64,000 nt of DNA from Candidatus Enterenecus merdae (GCA_018716385.1 DVJZ01000029.1:1-64000); one strand, 5' to 3'; shown: positions 51,065 to 60,783, counted from the first letter of the stretch. Numbers and translations: made by a program. Notes: generated by a model from the letters alone, not told the origin.

Positions 51065-52276
51065 TCAGGAATTGGGGCGGCAGGCGCGCAGCACGGATAG
51101 GGGAGGCACCGGCCGGGGTAGTTTCATGGAAAAGACCATCTGGGGATGGCGGGGCTGATCCAGAGGCAAACCCGCCTCGTCAGTCATCCCGGAGGCAACC
51201 AGGGAGAAGGGGGCCACATCGGGGCCCACCACTTCGATCTCATCCCCGGCGGAGAACTTGTTGCGCAGGGACAGCCGGGCGTTGCCCGCCTCGTCGCAGG
51301 CCATGACCACCGCCAGCACCTGCCAGTCCCGGAGGTAGCGGGCGCAGTCGGTGTGCTGGCCGGGCTGGCCGAAGTAGAAGCCGGTGGAATAGGGCCGGTG
51401 GCTGACCTTGTCCACCTCGTCCCGCCAGGCAGCTTCCAGGGGCAGGCCCTGGGCGGCGGCGTCGATGGCGTGGCGGTAGGCGGCGGTGACCATGCCGGTG
51501 TAGTAAGCGCTCTTGGCCCGGCCCTCGATCTTCAGGGAGTGCAGCCCGGCTGCCAGCAGTGCCGGGACGTGGTCGATCATGCACAGGTCCCGGCTGTTGA
51601 GGATGAAGGTTTCCCCGTCCTCCTCCACGATGGGGAAGTACTCCCCGGGCCGCTTTTGCTCCACCAGGGCGTAAGCGTAGCGGCAGGGCTGGGCGCAGGC
51701 GCCCCGGCCGGCGTCCCGCCCGGTCATGTAGTTGGACAGCAGGCACCGGCCGGAATAGCTCATGCACATGGCCCCGTGGACAAAGGCTTCCACCTCCATG
51801 CCCTGGGGGGACTTGGCGCAGATCTCCGCCACCTCGTCCAGGGACAGCTCCCGGGCCAGGATGGCCCGGCTGGCCCCCAGCTCGTGCCACACCCGGACCA
51901 TCTCGTAGTTGGTGATCCCCGTCTGGGTGGACATATGCACCTGGACATGGGGAGCATGGCGTTGGCACAGATGCAGCACCTCCACGCCGGCGGCGATGAC
52001 CGCGTCCACCCTGATGCTGTCCAGGTATTCCAGATATTCGGGCAGCCGGGCCACCTCGTCATTGCGGGCCAGGGTGTTGCAAGTCACGTGTACCCGCTTG
52101 CCCTGCCCGTGAGCCAGCTCCACCGCCTGGGCCAGCTCTGGGCGGTCAAAGTTGCCCGCGAAGGCCCGCATCCCAAAGGCGTTGCCCGCCAGGTAGACCG
52201 CGTCCGCCCCGTAGGCCAGGGCCATGCGCAGCCGCTCCATGTCCCCGGCGGGGGCGAGCAGCTCGGGCTTATCCAT
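51065..52276 (-). CDS. Peptidase U32 family protein
   Basis: A 403-residue U32 protein. It begins KPELLAPAGDMERLRMALAYGADAVYL, has HVTCNTLARNDE, the family signature EAFVHGAMCMSYSGRCLLSNYMTGRDAGRGACAQPCRYAY with its cysteines, and RDLCMIDHVPALLAAG. Many relatives act in tRNA or ubiquinone hydroxylation (TrhP-like) rather than proteolysis. It overlaps mltG by eight bases. Confidence 0.93.
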   Translation of the reverse strand: MDKPELLAPAGDMERLRMALAYGADAVYLAGNAFGMRAFAGNFDRPELAQAVELAHGQGKRVHVTCNTLARNDEVARLPEYLEYLDSIRVDAVIAAGVEVLHLCQRHAPHVQVHMSTQTGITNYEMVRVWHELGASRAILARELSLDEVAEICAKSPQGMEVEAFVHGAMCMSYSGRCLLSNYMTGRDAGRGACAQPCRYAYALVEQKRPGEYFPIVEEDGETFILNSRDLCMIDHVPALLAAGLHSLKIEGRAKSAYYTGMVTAAYRHAIDAAAQGLPLEAAWRDEVDKVSHRPYSTGFYFGQPGQHTDCARYLRDWQVLAVVMACDEAGNARLSLRNKFSAGDEIEVVGPDVAPFSLVASGMTDEAGLPLDQPRHPQMVFSMKLPRPVPPLSVLRACRPNS

Positions 52277-53444
52277 TGGAGGCGTACCGGGCCGTCTTGG
52301 CCTGGTGCTCGGCGTAGGTGCGGCTGAAGTCGTGCCGGTTGGTCTCGGGGTCGAGCACATAGTAGTAATAGCTGGTGCTGTTGGGGTTCATGGCCGCATA
52401 GAGCGACTCCATACCCGGGTTGGAGATGGGGCCGGCTGGCAGCCCCTGATACAGATAGGTGTTGTAGGGGGAGTTGATCTCCCGGTCGGCCTCGGTGGGC
52501 ACCTGGCCGCCGTTGATATACACCAGGGTGGCGTCGATTTGCAGGTAGCCCGCGGTCTCCGCCGCGGTGTTCTCCAGCCGGTTGTAGATGACCGAGGCGA
52601 TGTCCCGATAGTCCTCGCCGTCGGTCTCCCGCTCGATCATGGAGGCGATGGTGACGATGTCGTGCAGGGAGTACTCGCTCTCCTGGGTGAAGTCGTCCAG
52701 GTACTCCTCCATGCGGTCATAGAAGTTCACCAGCATCTTGTTGATGGCGTACAGGGGATCCTCCCCCAGATAGAAGGTGTAGGTGTCGGGGAAGAGATAG
52801 CCTTCCAGGCGGTGGTAGTCCCCCAATGGGATATCAGCCAGGAAGTCAAAGTCATAGTTATGGTTGGCCGCCGTCTCCTCCAGCTGGGACACGGTGGAAA
52901 CCCCCTGCTCGTCCAGCAGGGCGAAGATCTGGTCCACGGTGTACCCCTCGGGGATGGTCAGGTCGATGGTCTGCCGGGTGGAGGAGGACGAGCTCATGTT
53001 GGTCACCAGGGCCCGGTAGTCCATTTGGGTGTTCAGCTCATAGGTACCCGCCACAATCTTCTCGTCGGCGTTGGAGAACCAGGAGTAGAGCTGGAAGAGG
53101 AACTTGTACTCAATCAGCCCCTCCTGCTCCAATTGATCCACGATCTGGCCCATATCCGCCCGGGTCACGGTGTAGGTGTCACCGTTCTCATCGGTGCGCT
53201 CGGAGTAGGTGATGACCTCGTCAGGGATGGTGATGATGACGGAGGTGTACTCCTTGTTCAGCGCCAGCAGGTCGTTGGCCCACACCCAGCCCAAGGTGGC
53301 CAGGACGGCGGACAGGCCGATGACGAACAGAGCATACAGGGCCGCGCTGGCCCCCTTTGAGGGCCGGCCGCGGCGGGGATGGGAGGTACGGGGACGGCGC
53401 TGGGGCTGCTGCCCGGAGGGAGGGCTGCGATGTGCTTCTGCCAT
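52269..53444 (-). CDS. mltG: Endolytic murein transglycosylase MltG
   Basis: A 391-residue membrane enzyme that ends glycan strand growth during peptidoglycan synthesis. A basic, Pro/Arg-rich cytoplasmic part (to residue about 30) is followed by one membrane segment (ALYALFVIGLSAVLATLGWVW), a LysM-like region (LTIPEGYTVDQIFALL) and the catalytic YceG domain with GYLFPDTYTF, ASMIERETDGEDYRDIASVIYNRL and INSPYNTYLYQGLPAGPISNPG. The catalytic Glu lies in MIERET. Confidence 0.95.
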   Translation of the reverse strand: MAEAHRSPPSGQQPQRRPRTSHPRRGRPSKGASAALYALFVIGLSAVLATLGWVWANDLLALNKEYTSVIITIPDEVITYSERTDENGDTYTVTRADMGQIVDQLEQEGLIEYKFLFQLYSWFSNADEKIVAGTYELNTQMDYRALVTNMSSSSSTRQTIDLTIPEGYTVDQIFALLDEQGVSTVSQLEETAANHNYDFDFLADIPLGDYHRLEGYLFPDTYTFYLGEDPLYAINKMLVNFYDRMEEYLDDFTQESEYSLHDIVTIASMIERETDGEDYRDIASVIYNRLENTAAETAGYLQIDATLVYINGGQVPTEADREINSPYNTYLYQGLPAGPISNPGMESLYAAMNPNSTSYYYYVLDPETNRHDFSRTYAEHQAKTARYASNG

Positions 53445-53623
53445 GGCGTTTCGCTCCTATCGTAAGTTCAGGGTGGTGGGGGAAGGGGGGGAACCAATTC
53501 TGCCGCCTCCACATAGGATGACGCAGAAACGGAGAAACGGGTGCCGCCTCGGGCGCCGCTCCCCAGGGGGCGGAGTCCGAGCCGGTACCTGTGACCGGAC
53601 ATCAAATGTGAGGTGACAAAATC

Positions 53624-53761
53624 ATGTGTGGTAACAATGGTTTCGGTGGCTGCTGGTGGATCATCATCCTGGTTCTCATCCTGTGCTGCTGCTGCGGCAA
53701 CGGTTTCGGCAGCGGCTGTGGCTGTGGCAATAGCTGCGGCTGCAACGACGGCTGCTGCTAA
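53624..53761 (+). CDS. Cys/Gly-rich small membrane protein (45 residues)
   Basis: A 45-residue protein with the start MCGNNGFGGC, one hydrophobic segment WWIIILVLIL (residues 11-20), then CCCC and a tail of Cys-Gly and Cys-Asn pairs ending GCC. Twelve of 45 residues are Cys. GAGGTG precedes the ATG and a strong terminator follows, so it reads as a real gene. It may bind metal or form a disulfide-rich membrane peptide. I do not recognise the family; YjcZ-like short proteins are a loose comparison. Confidence 0.65.
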   Translation: MCGNNGFGGCWWIIILVLILCCCCGNGFGSGCGCGNSCGCNDGCC

Positions 53762-53800
53762 GCGGCGCTGGGCGGTGACCCCCACCGCGGGGGACATCGG

Positions 53801-53826
53801 GACGGAGGGGCCGCGGCCCCTCCGTC
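53801..53826. terminator. Terminator of the Cys-rich gene
   Basis: A palindromic stem GACGGAGGGGCC/GGCCCCTCCGTC followed by TTTCC. Confidence 0.8.
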
Positions 53827-53854
53827 TTTCCGCCCTGGGATGGGACAGGCCCGC

Positions 53855-54406
53855 TCAGCCGGCATAGCACACCTCGTCGCGCACCTGCTGGGCAACCTGG
53901 GCGCCCGCCAGCGCCTCCACCAGCGCCAGGCCAAAATCGAAGGCGGAGCCGGGGGCCCGCCCGGTGAGAAAGCGCCCGTCCAGCACGGTGGAGCGGTGAG
54001 GGCAGGGGATGGCGCCGTGGCCGGACAGGTCCCCCTCCATACCGGGGTAGCACACCGCCTGCCGTCCAGACAGCAGGCCCAGCCGCCCAAGCAGGGCGGG
54101 GGCGGCGCAGATGGCGGCCAGCCACAGCGACTCGTCCTGGGCGGCCTGGCGGGCCAGGGCCAGGGCGGCGGGGCTGGCCTCCAGCCGCTCCACCCCGGGG
54201 CCGCCGGGCAGCACCACCATGTCGCCGGGGCGCAGGGTCACCTGGCTGGCCACTGTATCCGCCGTCACCAGGATAGCGTGGGAGCCGGCCACCTGGCTGC
54301 CCTCCACCCCGGTCAGGGCCACGGGGACGCCCGCCCGGCGCAGCAGGTCGGCGGGGACCAGGGCCTCCGCCTCCTCAAAGCCGGGGGCAAGCAGAATGTA
54401 TACCAT
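53855..54406 (-). CDS. DJ-1/PfpI family protein
   Basis: A 183-residue DJ-1 family protein: MVYILLAPGFEEAEALVPADLLRRAG, LPGGPGVERLEAS and the nucleophile elbow AAICAAPALLG with the reactive Cys. Family members act in oxidative-stress defence or as chaperones; the exact role is open. ATG at 54406 is used; MVSH upstream adds nothing conserved. Confidence 0.92.
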   Translation of the reverse strand: MVYILLAPGFEEAEALVPADLLRRAGVPVALTGVEGSQVAGSHAILVTADTVASQVTLRPGDMVVLPGGPGVERLEASPAALALARQAAQDESLWLAAICAAPALLGRLGLLSGRQAVCYPGMEGDLSGHGAIPCPHRSTVLDGRFLTGRAPGSAFDFGLALVEALAGAQVAQQVRDEVCYAG

Positions 54407-54436
54407 ATGGGAAACCACCTTTCCAGTCAGGGTTGC

Positions 54437-55093
54437 TCACAGGTAGGAGAGGATCTCTTGATGGATGTCCTGGGGCGGCCGCAGCCGGCCGCCGCCGTCA
54501 ACACAGGGGATGCGCTGCCAACCAAAGAAGTCTGCGGCCTGGGCCGCGGCCCGGCGGCAGGCGGCCAGGTAATCCTGGTCCACCTCGTGGATGTCCCCGG
54601 CGGTGTGGGTGTCCCGCTCCCGCCGGCGCAGGTTGTCCGCCGCCAGGGGGGTGGGCATGTCCAGCCACAGCACCAGGTCGGGCTGGGGCAGACCCAGCGC
54701 ACCGTACTCAAACTCGGACAGCCAGTGGAAGAAGGCCTCCCGCTCCGTGGGGGAGAGCTTGGCAGACTGGTGCACGGCGTTGGAGGTGGTGTACCGGTCC
54801 AGCACCATCAGCCCACCCTGCCGGTAGTACTCCCCCCAGAAGCGCTGGTATCCGGCGTATCGGTCCACGGCGAAGAAGGTGGAGGCGGCGTAGGGGTTGA
54901 CGTCGGAGGGCCGGGAGCCGAACTGGCCGCCCAGATACATGCGCACCAGGGCGGAGGACTCCTCCTGATACTGGGGATAGACGAAGGTGCGGAAGTCCCG
55001 GCCCGCCCGCTCCAGCGCCTGGCGGGCCAGGGCGAACTGGGTGGACTTGCCCGACCCGTCCGTCCCCTCAAAGACGATCAGCTTGCCGGCCAT
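54437..55093 (-). CDS. tmk: Thymidylate kinase-like protein
   Basis: A 218-residue dTMP kinase-type protein: P-loop IVFEGTDGSGKSTQFALARQAL, LDRYTTSNAVHQ with the DRY motif, and LVLWLDMPTPLAADNLRRRERD. It is a little longer than the usual about 205-210 residues. The frame continues upstream over tagA's end, but ATG at 55093 gives the family start. It probably phosphorylates dTMP. Confidence 0.88.
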   Translation of the reverse strand: MAGKLIVFEGTDGSGKSTQFALARQALERAGRDFRTFVYPQYQEESSALVRMYLGGQFGSRPSDVNPYAASTFFAVDRYAGYQRFWGEYYRQGGLMVLDRYTTSNAVHQSAKLSPTEREAFFHWLSEFEYGALGLPQPDLVLWLDMPTPLAADNLRRRERDTHTAGDIHEVDQDYLAACRRAAAQAADFFGWQRIPCVDGGGRLRPPQDIHQEILSYL

Positions 55094-55103
55094 AGCCCAC
55101 ACC

Positions 55104-55826
55104 TCACTTTCCACGCAGCCGGGCGCCCACCGCGCGGCCCAGGAACAGGGGCAGCTTAGCCACCCGTTTGAACCGGGCGGGCTGCCGGATGGCCCGATAG
55201 AGCCACTCCAGGCCCAGCCGCTGCCAACCCTCCGGAGCCCGGGCCACCTGCCCGGAGAATACGTCCAGCGAGCCGCCAAGCCCAACCAGCAGCCGGGCTC
55301 CCGTCTGGCCGCCGTGGGCAGCGGCCCACTTCTCCTGCCGGGGCGCGCCCAGGCAGACGAACACCACGTCCGCCCGGGCCTCCCGGATGGCCTGGACGAC
55401 TGGTTCATCCTGCTGGAAGTAGCCGTCGTGGGTTCCGCACAGGTTCAGGCCGGGGTACTGGGCTTGCAGGCGCTGGGCAGCCAGCTGGGCCACGCCCGGC
55501 TTGGCGCCCAGCAGGAACAGCCGTCCCCCCGTCCGGGCCAGCCGGGCCATCAGTGCGCCGGCAAAATCCGCCCCGGGCACCCGCCCCGGCAGGGGCCGGC
55601 CCAGGATCCGGGCGGCATAGACCACCCCCACCCCGTCCGGGAGCACCAGGTCGGCCCCGGCGATCAGGGCGGCAAACTCCGGGTCGGACCTGGCCTGCTG
55701 TACGATTTCGGCGTTGGGGGTGACCACCAGGTGGGGGCCATCCTGCTCCAGCAGGGCCATGGCCCGGTCCACCGCCTGGTCCAGGGTCACCTGGTCAAAG
55801 CCAACGCCCAAAATATCTGTGCGCAC
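55104..55826 (-). CDS. WecG/TagA family glycosyltransferase
   Basis: A 240-residue GT26 enzyme that adds ManNAc-type sugars to lipid-linked precursors of teichoic acid or other wall polymers. Markers: ILGVGFDQVTLDQAV, VTPNAEIVQQARSDPEF, LPDGVGVVYAARILG, FLLGAKPGVA and VFVCLGAPRQEKW. GTG start at 55826 follows AGGAGG by 8 nt. The tag locus partners are not nearby. Confidence 0.92.
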   Translation of the reverse strand: MRTDILGVGFDQVTLDQAVDRAMALLEQDGPHLVVTPNAEIVQQARSDPEFAALIAGADLVLPDGVGVVYAARILGRPLPGRVPGADFAGALMARLARTGGRLFLLGAKPGVAQLAAQRLQAQYPGLNLCGTHDGYFQQDEPVVQAIREARADVVFVCLGAPRQEKWAAAHGGQTGARLLVGLGGSLDVFSGQVARAPEGWQRLGLEWLYRAIRQPARFKRVAKLPLFLGRAVGARLRGK

Positions 55827-55948
55827 CGCGCTTCCTCCTTAGCAAATCGCCCTCGCAGCTGCCCAACAGTATAGCATGTCCGACAAAAAAAGTCCATGCC
55901 TGAGCAGGGGTTCCCCTCTGTTCACGCTCCGCCGCCGGGGCGGGCGGG

Positions 55949-57640
55949 TCATGGAGCGGGCTTGAAGCTGTCCTTCAGGCTCACCGCCCGGTTGAACACC
56001 AGATGGCCGGGGGCGCAGTCCCTGCCGTCGGCACAGAAGTAGCCCTGGCGCAGGAACTGGAAACGCTCCTCGCTGCCGGCGTGGGCCAGGCTGGCCTCCA
56101 CCTTGGCCCCGGACAGCACTTCCAGGGAGTGGGGATTCAGGCAGGACAGGAAGTCCTTGTCCGCCCCATCCGGATCGGGGTCGGAGAACAGGTTGTCGTA
56201 CAGCCGCACCTCCGCGTCCAGGGCGGTGGCCGCGTCCACCCAGTGGAGGGTGGCCCCCTTCACCTTCCGCCCGTCGGCTGGGTCTCCCCCTTTGGAGTCC
56301 GGGTCGTACTCGGCCAGGATCTCGGCCACGCTGCCGTCCTCGGCCTGCCGGTAGCCCACACATTTGATCAGGTAGGCCCCCTTCAGCCGGCACTCCGGCC
56401 CATCCGGGTACAGCCGCTTGTACTTGGGCACGGGCTGGGGCAAAAAGTCCTCCGCCTCCACATACAGGTGCCGGGAAAAGGTGAGCGGGCGGGTCCCATC
56501 CTGGGGGCGATTGGGGTTGTGCTCCACCTCAAAGCACTCGCTGTGCCCCTCCGGGTAATTGACGATGGTCAGCCGGACGGGACGCAACACCGCCATCACC
56601 CGGCGGGCGGACTCGTTCAGGTCTTCCCGCAGGCAGTGCTCCAGAAAGGCGTATTCAATGGTGTTCTCCGACTTGCTCACCCCCACCCGCTCACAGAAGT
56701 TGCGGATGGAGCGGGGGGTGTATCCCCGGCGGCGCATCCCGCACAGGGTGGGCATCCGGGGATCGTCCCAGCCGGACACCAGCCCCTGCTCCACCAGCTG
56801 GCGCAGCTTGCGCTTGCTCATCACCGTGTGATCGATGCCCAGCCGGGAGAACTCGATCTGCCGGGGCCTGTGGTAGGGGATGGACAGGTTGCTCACCACC
56901 CAGTCGTACAGGGGACGGTGGTCCTGGAACTCCAGGGAGCACAGGGAGTGGGTGATCCCCTCCAGCGCGTCCTCAATGGGGTGGGCGAAGTCGTACATGG
57001 GATAGACGCACCACCGGTCCCCCTGGCGGTGGTGGTGGGCGAAGTGGATGCGGTAGAGCACCGGGTCGCGCAGGTTGAAGTTGCCGCTGGCCAGGTCGAT
57101 CTTGGCCCGCAGGGTCATGGAGCCCTCGGGGAACTCCCCGGCCCGCATCCGGGCAAACAGATCCAAGGACTCCTCCGCCGGCCGGTCCCGCCAGGGGGAG
57201 ACGGCGGGCACGCCGATGGAGCCACGGTTCTGCTTGAACTCCTCGGGGGAGAGCTGGCAGACGTAGGCCAGCCCCTTCCGGATCAGCTCCTGGGCGAACC
57301 CATACATCTGCTCAAAGTAATCCGAGGCGTAGAACAGCCGGTCGCCCCAGTCAAAGCCCAGCCAACGGATATCCTCCTGGATGGCCTGCACGTACTCCTG
57401 ATCCTCCTTGGCGGGGTTGGTGTCATCCATGCGCAGGTTGCAAAGCCCCCCGTACTTCTCCGCGGTGCCAAAGTCAATGACCAGGGCCTTGCAATGGCCG
57501 ATGTGGAGGTAGCCGTTTGGTTCGGGGGGGAAGCGGGTGTGGACGGCAATACCGTGGTAGGCCCCGCCGGGAGCGAGGTCCTGGTCAATCAGCTCGTGGA
57601 TGAAGTTCTGGCCCGTGGACGGGCTGTGCGCTTCCGCCAT
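55949..57640 (-). CDS. glnS: Glutaminyl-tRNA synthetase
   Basis: A 563-residue class I synthetase. HIGH motif in RFPPEPNGYLHIGHCKALVIDFG, LRMDDTNPAKEDQEYV, and KMSKS-type VMSKRKLRQLV; two beta-barrel anticodon domains follow. The FPPEPNGYLHIGH form separates GlnRS from GluRS. Most Firmicutes make Gln-tRNA through GatCAB, so a GlnRS points to horizontal gain known in some Clostridia. ATG at 57640 has AAGGAG 8 nt before it. Confidence 0.95.
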   Translation of the reverse strand: MAEAHSPSTGQNFIHELIDQDLAPGGAYHGIAVHTRFPPEPNGYLHIGHCKALVIDFGTAEKYGGLCNLRMDDTNPAKEDQEYVQAIQEDIRWLGFDWGDRLFYASDYFEQMYGFAQELIRKGLAYVCQLSPEEFKQNRGSIGVPAVSPWRDRPAEESLDLFARMRAGEFPEGSMTLRAKIDLASGNFNLRDPVLYRIHFAHHHRQGDRWCVYPMYDFAHPIEDALEGITHSLCSLEFQDHRPLYDWVVSNLSIPYHRPRQIEFSRLGIDHTVMSKRKLRQLVEQGLVSGWDDPRMPTLCGMRRRGYTPRSIRNFCERVGVSKSENTIEYAFLEHCLREDLNESARRVMAVLRPVRLTIVNYPEGHSECFEVEHNPNRPQDGTRPLTFSRHLYVEAEDFLPQPVPKYKRLYPDGPECRLKGAYLIKCVGYRQAEDGSVAEILAEYDPDSKGGDPADGRKVKGATLHWVDAATALDAEVRLYDNLFSDPDPDGADKDFLSCLNPHSLEVLSGAKVEASLAHAGSEERFQFLRQGYFCADGRDCAPGHLVFNRAVSLKDSFKPAP

Positions 57641-57687
57641 GTGTGTCACTCCTTGGTAAAACTGGTGAGATCGGGCGTGTTTTCAAC

Positions 57688-57716
57688 ATTATAACGGCAA
57701 CGGTTCGGAAAAGCAA
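57688..57716 (-). promoter_or_regulatory. Promoter of glnS
   Basis: Minus-strand TTGCTT (57716-57711), 17 bp, TATAAT (57693-57688). Confidence 0.6.
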
Positions 57717-57812
57717 CCATGATTCTCCTTGCCCCGGCGGCGGCCATCTGGGCCGGAGCAGAACCAAATTGGAGCAAAAAATGATAAATAATTAACAAAA
57801 TGGGGTTCATGA

Positions 57813-57841
57813 TTGACAAAAGAAGGGTGGTGTGCTATCAT
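57813..57841 (+). promoter_or_regulatory. Promoter of the P-type ATPase gene
   Basis: TTGACA (57813-57818), 17 bp, TATCAT (57836-57841); start near 57848, about 50 nt before the riboswitch. Confidence 0.75.
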
Positions 57842-57897
57842 TTCGTAATGTGAAGGAAACGCTTTCGGCAATGGAAAAAACCTCTCTCATGAAACCT

Positions 57898-58006
57898 GGA
57901 TAGGGGAGTATGCATCGCGCTGGCCTCCCGGCGCGAGGCGGGTTCGTCAGGACGTCTCCGAGGCTACCCCGGGGATCGGACCCGTCTGAAACGCAGAGAC
58001 CTGTTC
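57898..58006 (+). ncRNA. yybP-ykoY manganese riboswitch
   Basis: The 5' arm GGATAGG is followed by the conserved GGAGTATGC loop; the 3' side has GCAGAGACC (the GCnAGACC loop), and its arm CCTGTTC pairs fully with GGATAGG (7 bp, two G-U). Inside, GGCGGGTTC (57938-57946) pairs with GGACCCGTC and the conserved TTCGTCA segment is present. These are the L1 and L3 features of Mn2+-sensing yybP-ykoY RNAs. The remaining leader (58007-58125) would be the expression platform. Recognised by eye; a covariance search would confirm. Confidence 0.78.
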
Positions 58007-58125
58007 GGCAGCGCTGCCAAACTGTGTATGCGCCCTGCTGAGCGGGGATACTTTGCAAGAAGACGGATCCTGCCGCGCCGGGCTCCTCCCTGCGCGAAAC
58101 TTCTCATGGAGATAGGAGACCTTGC

Positions 58126-60732
58126 ATGAAATCATGGTACACGCTTTCGGAAGAGGAAGTCCTGAGCCAACTTGGGACCGACCGGGCCGCCGGCCTGTCC
58201 CAGTCGGAGAGCGCCCAGCGGTTGGAGCGATACGGCCCCAATGAGCTGGAGGGGCACAAGAAGGAGAGCATGCTCAAGCGGGTGCTGGATCAGCTGAAGG
58301 ATCCGATGATCATCGTGCTGATCATTGCCGCGGCGCTGTCCTATGTCTCCAGCGGGTTTACCGACTGGGTGGACTCGGTGATCATCCTGCTCATTGTGGT
58401 GATCAACGCGGTCATTTCCATCTCTCAGGAGGACAACGCCAACAAGGCGCTGGAGGCGCTGCAAAAGATGTCCGCCCCCCTGGCAAAGGTCATCCGGGAT
58501 GGGCAGATTGTCCGGCTGGAGACCAGCAAGCTGGTGCCCGGCGACCTCATCGTGCTGGAGGCGGGCGACCTGGTGCCCGCTGACGCGCGCATCCTGGAGT
58601 GCGCCAACCTGAAGGCGGACGAGTCGGCCATGACCGGCGAATCCGTACCGGTGAGCAAGCAGGTCATCTCCTCCCTGCCGGAGCAGACCGCCCTGGGCGA
58701 CCGGAAGAACATGGTCATCTCCTCCACCGTCATCACCAACGGCCGGGCCACCTGCGTGATCACCGGCACGGGGATGGACACCGAGGTGGGCCGCATCGCC
58801 CAGATGCTCACCACCAAGGACGACAACCAGACCCCCCTGCAAAAGAAGATGGCGGAGATATCCAAGGTGCTGTCCATCATCTGCTTGGGCGTGTGCGTGG
58901 TCATGTTCGGCGTGGGCCTGCTGCGGGGCATGGAGCTGCTGGAGATCTTCATGATCGCGGTCTCCCTGGCGGTGGCGGCCATCCCCGAGGGGCTGGCCGC
59001 CGTGGTCACCATCGTGCTGGCCCTGGGGGTACAGCGTATGGCCCGGCGCAATGCCATCGTCAAGAAGCTGCCCGCGGTGGAGACTTTGGGCTGCGCGTCG
59101 GTGATCTGCTCGGACAAGACGGGCACCCTGACCATGAACAAGATGACCGTGGTGGAGGTGTGGACCGCCCGGGAGGACGACCGGGCCCTGGCGCTGACCA
59201 TCGGCGCGCTGTGCAACGACACGGTGCTCACCTACGGGGAGGACGGTGCGCCCAAGACCGCCGGCGACCCCACCGAGACCGCCTTTGTGGATCTGGCGGT
59301 CCAGGAGGGGCTGGACAAGAACGAGTTGGAAAAGGCTATGCCCCGCGCGGCGGAGCTCCCCTTTGATTCCGAGCGCAAGCTGATGAGCACCATCCACCCC
59401 TTTGAGGGCAAGTACCGGGTGATGGTCAAGGGCGCCCCCGACGTGCTGCTGGGCCGGTGCGTGGCCGACAAGGCCACTGTGGACGCGGCCACCGAGCAGA
59501 ATGCGCACATGGCCTCCCGGGCCCTGCGGGTGCTGGGGGTGGCCTATAAGGACATTGACGCCATCCCCCAGGGGGAGCTGACCAGCCAGGAGCTGGAGGC
59601 CGGCCTGACCTTTGTGGGGCTGGTGGGTATGATCGATCCCCCCCGGCTGGAGGTCAAGCAGGCGGTGGCCGAGTGTTACAGCGCGGGTATCCGCCCGGTA
59701 ATGATCACCGGCGACCACAAGCTCACCGCCGTGGCCATCGCCAAGGAGCTGGACATCTTCCGGGATGGGGACCAGGCCCTCACCGGCGAGGACCTGGACG
59801 CCATGGACCAGGCCACCCTGGAGCAGCATGTGGAGCAGTACGCGGTGTACGCCCGGGTCTCCCCCGAGCACAAGATGCGCATCATCCAGGCCTGGCAGAA
59901 GCGGGGCATGGTGGTGGCCATGACCGGCGACGGGGTGAACGACGCTCCCGCTCTGAAGGTGGCCGACATCGGCTGCGCCATGGGCATCACCGGCACCGAC
60001 GTGGCCAAAGGGGCGGCGGATATGATCCTCACCGACGACAACTTCGCCACCATCGTCCACGCCGTGGAGCAGGGCCGGGGCATCTATGCCAACATCAAAA
60101 AATCCATCCAGTATCTGCTCTCCTGCAACATCGGCGAGATCATCACCATCTTTGTGGCCACGGCCTTGGGCTTCCCGCAGATGCCCTTGGTGGCCATCCA
60201 GCTGCTGTGGCTCAACTTGGTCACCGACTCCCTGCCTGCCCTGGCCCTGGGTATGGAGCCGGTGGAGGCGGGCGTGATGCGGCAAAAGCCCCGGGATCCT
60301 AAGGCCAGCCTGTTTGCCAACGGCTTTGCGGTGAGCATGGTGCTCTACGGCGTGCTGGTGGGGGTCATCACCCTGACGGCCTACGCGCTGGGCGAGTATG
60401 TGCTGTCCGGCCCCAATGCCGACGCCAGCGCCAACACCATGGCCTTTGCCACGCTGGTGTTCTGCGAGCTGACCCGGGCTTTCGCCGTGCGCAGCGAGCG
60501 GCTGAGCATCTTCCAGATCGGCCTGTTCTCCAACAAGACCATGAACAAGGCCTTCCTGGTGGGGCTGGTTTTGCAGCTGTGCGTGCTGCTCATCCCCCCG
60601 TTCCAGTCGATCTTTGAGATCACCAGCCTGAGCGCCGCCCAGTGGGGCACGGTCATCGGGCTGGGGCTGCTCCCGCTGATCATCAGCGAGATCGTCAAGG
60701 TGGTAGGCCGCATCCGGAACCGGGCGGCCTGA
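58126..60732 (+). CDS. P-type cation-transporting ATPase, probably Mn2+ (or Ca2+) exporter
   Basis: An 868-residue P2A-type ATPase. Motifs: cation N-domain (residues about 1-70), TGES in [14 protein letters not shown], ion site [18 protein letters not shown], phospho-Asp in [52 protein letters not shown], and a C-terminal six-helix block. Relatives are annotated as calcium pumps, but the manganese riboswitch upstream argues for Mn2+ export. A very weak RBS region is part of the riboswitch leader (GGAGACCTTGC before ATG). Confidence 0.94.
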   Translation: MKSWYTLSEEEVLSQLGTDRAAGLSQSESAQRLERYGPNELEGHKKESMLKRVLDQLKDPMIIVLIIAAALSYVSSGFTDWVDSVIILLIVVINAVISISQEDNANKALEALQKMSAPLAKVIRDGQIVRLETSKLVPGDLIVLEAGDLVPADARILECANLKADESAMTGESVPVSKQVISSLPEQTALGDRKNMVISSTVITNGRATCVITGTGMDTEVGRIAQMLTTKDDNQTPLQKKMAEISKVLSIICLGVCVVMFGVGLLRGMELLEIFMIAVSLAVAAIPEGLAAVVTIVLALGVQRMARRNAIVKKLPAVETLGCASVICSDKTGTLTMNKMTVVEVWTAREDDRALALTIGALCNDTVLTYGEDGAPKTAGDPTETAFVDLAVQEGLDKNELEKAMPRAAELPFDSERKLMSTIHPFEGKYRVMVKGAPDVLLGRCVADKATVDAATEQNAHMASRALRVLGVAYKDIDAIPQGELTSQELEAGLTFVGLVGMIDPPRLEVKQAVAECYSAGIRPVMITGDHKLTAVAIAKELDIFRDGDQALTGEDLDAMDQATLEQHVEQYAVYARVSPEHKMRIIQAWQKRGMVVAMTGDGVNDAPALKVADIGCAMGITGTDVAKGAADMILTDDNFATIVHAVEQGRGIYANIKKSIQYLLSCNIGEIITIFVATALGFPQMPLVAIQLLWLNLVTDSLPALALGMEPVEAGVMRQKPRDPKASLFANGFAVSMVLYGVLVGVITLTAYALGEYVLSGPNADASANTMAFATLVFCELTRAFAVRSERLSIFQIGLFSNKTMNKAFLVGLVLQLCVLLIPPFQSIFEITSLSAAQWGTVIGLGLLPLIISEIVKVVGRIRNRAA

Positions 60733-60769
60733 GGGCGCACAACCGGCCCATCTTCCTTTGTGGGAATAT

Positions 60770-60783
60770 TGTGCATCTGCACA
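60770..60783. promoter_or_regulatory. Candidate operator upstream of the thiolase gene
   Basis: The palindrome TGTGCATCTGCACA (arms TGTGCA/TGCACA) lies 40 bases before the thiolase ATG, in the promoter zone. It resembles Rex- or CRP/FNR-type operators only loosely. Confidence 0.35.

Noticed and set aside
58132..60285. 717-residue frame antisense to the P-type ATPase
   Set aside because: Shadow of a gene with all P-type ATPase motifs; the translation is His/Gly/Leu-rich and lacks an RBS-supported start.
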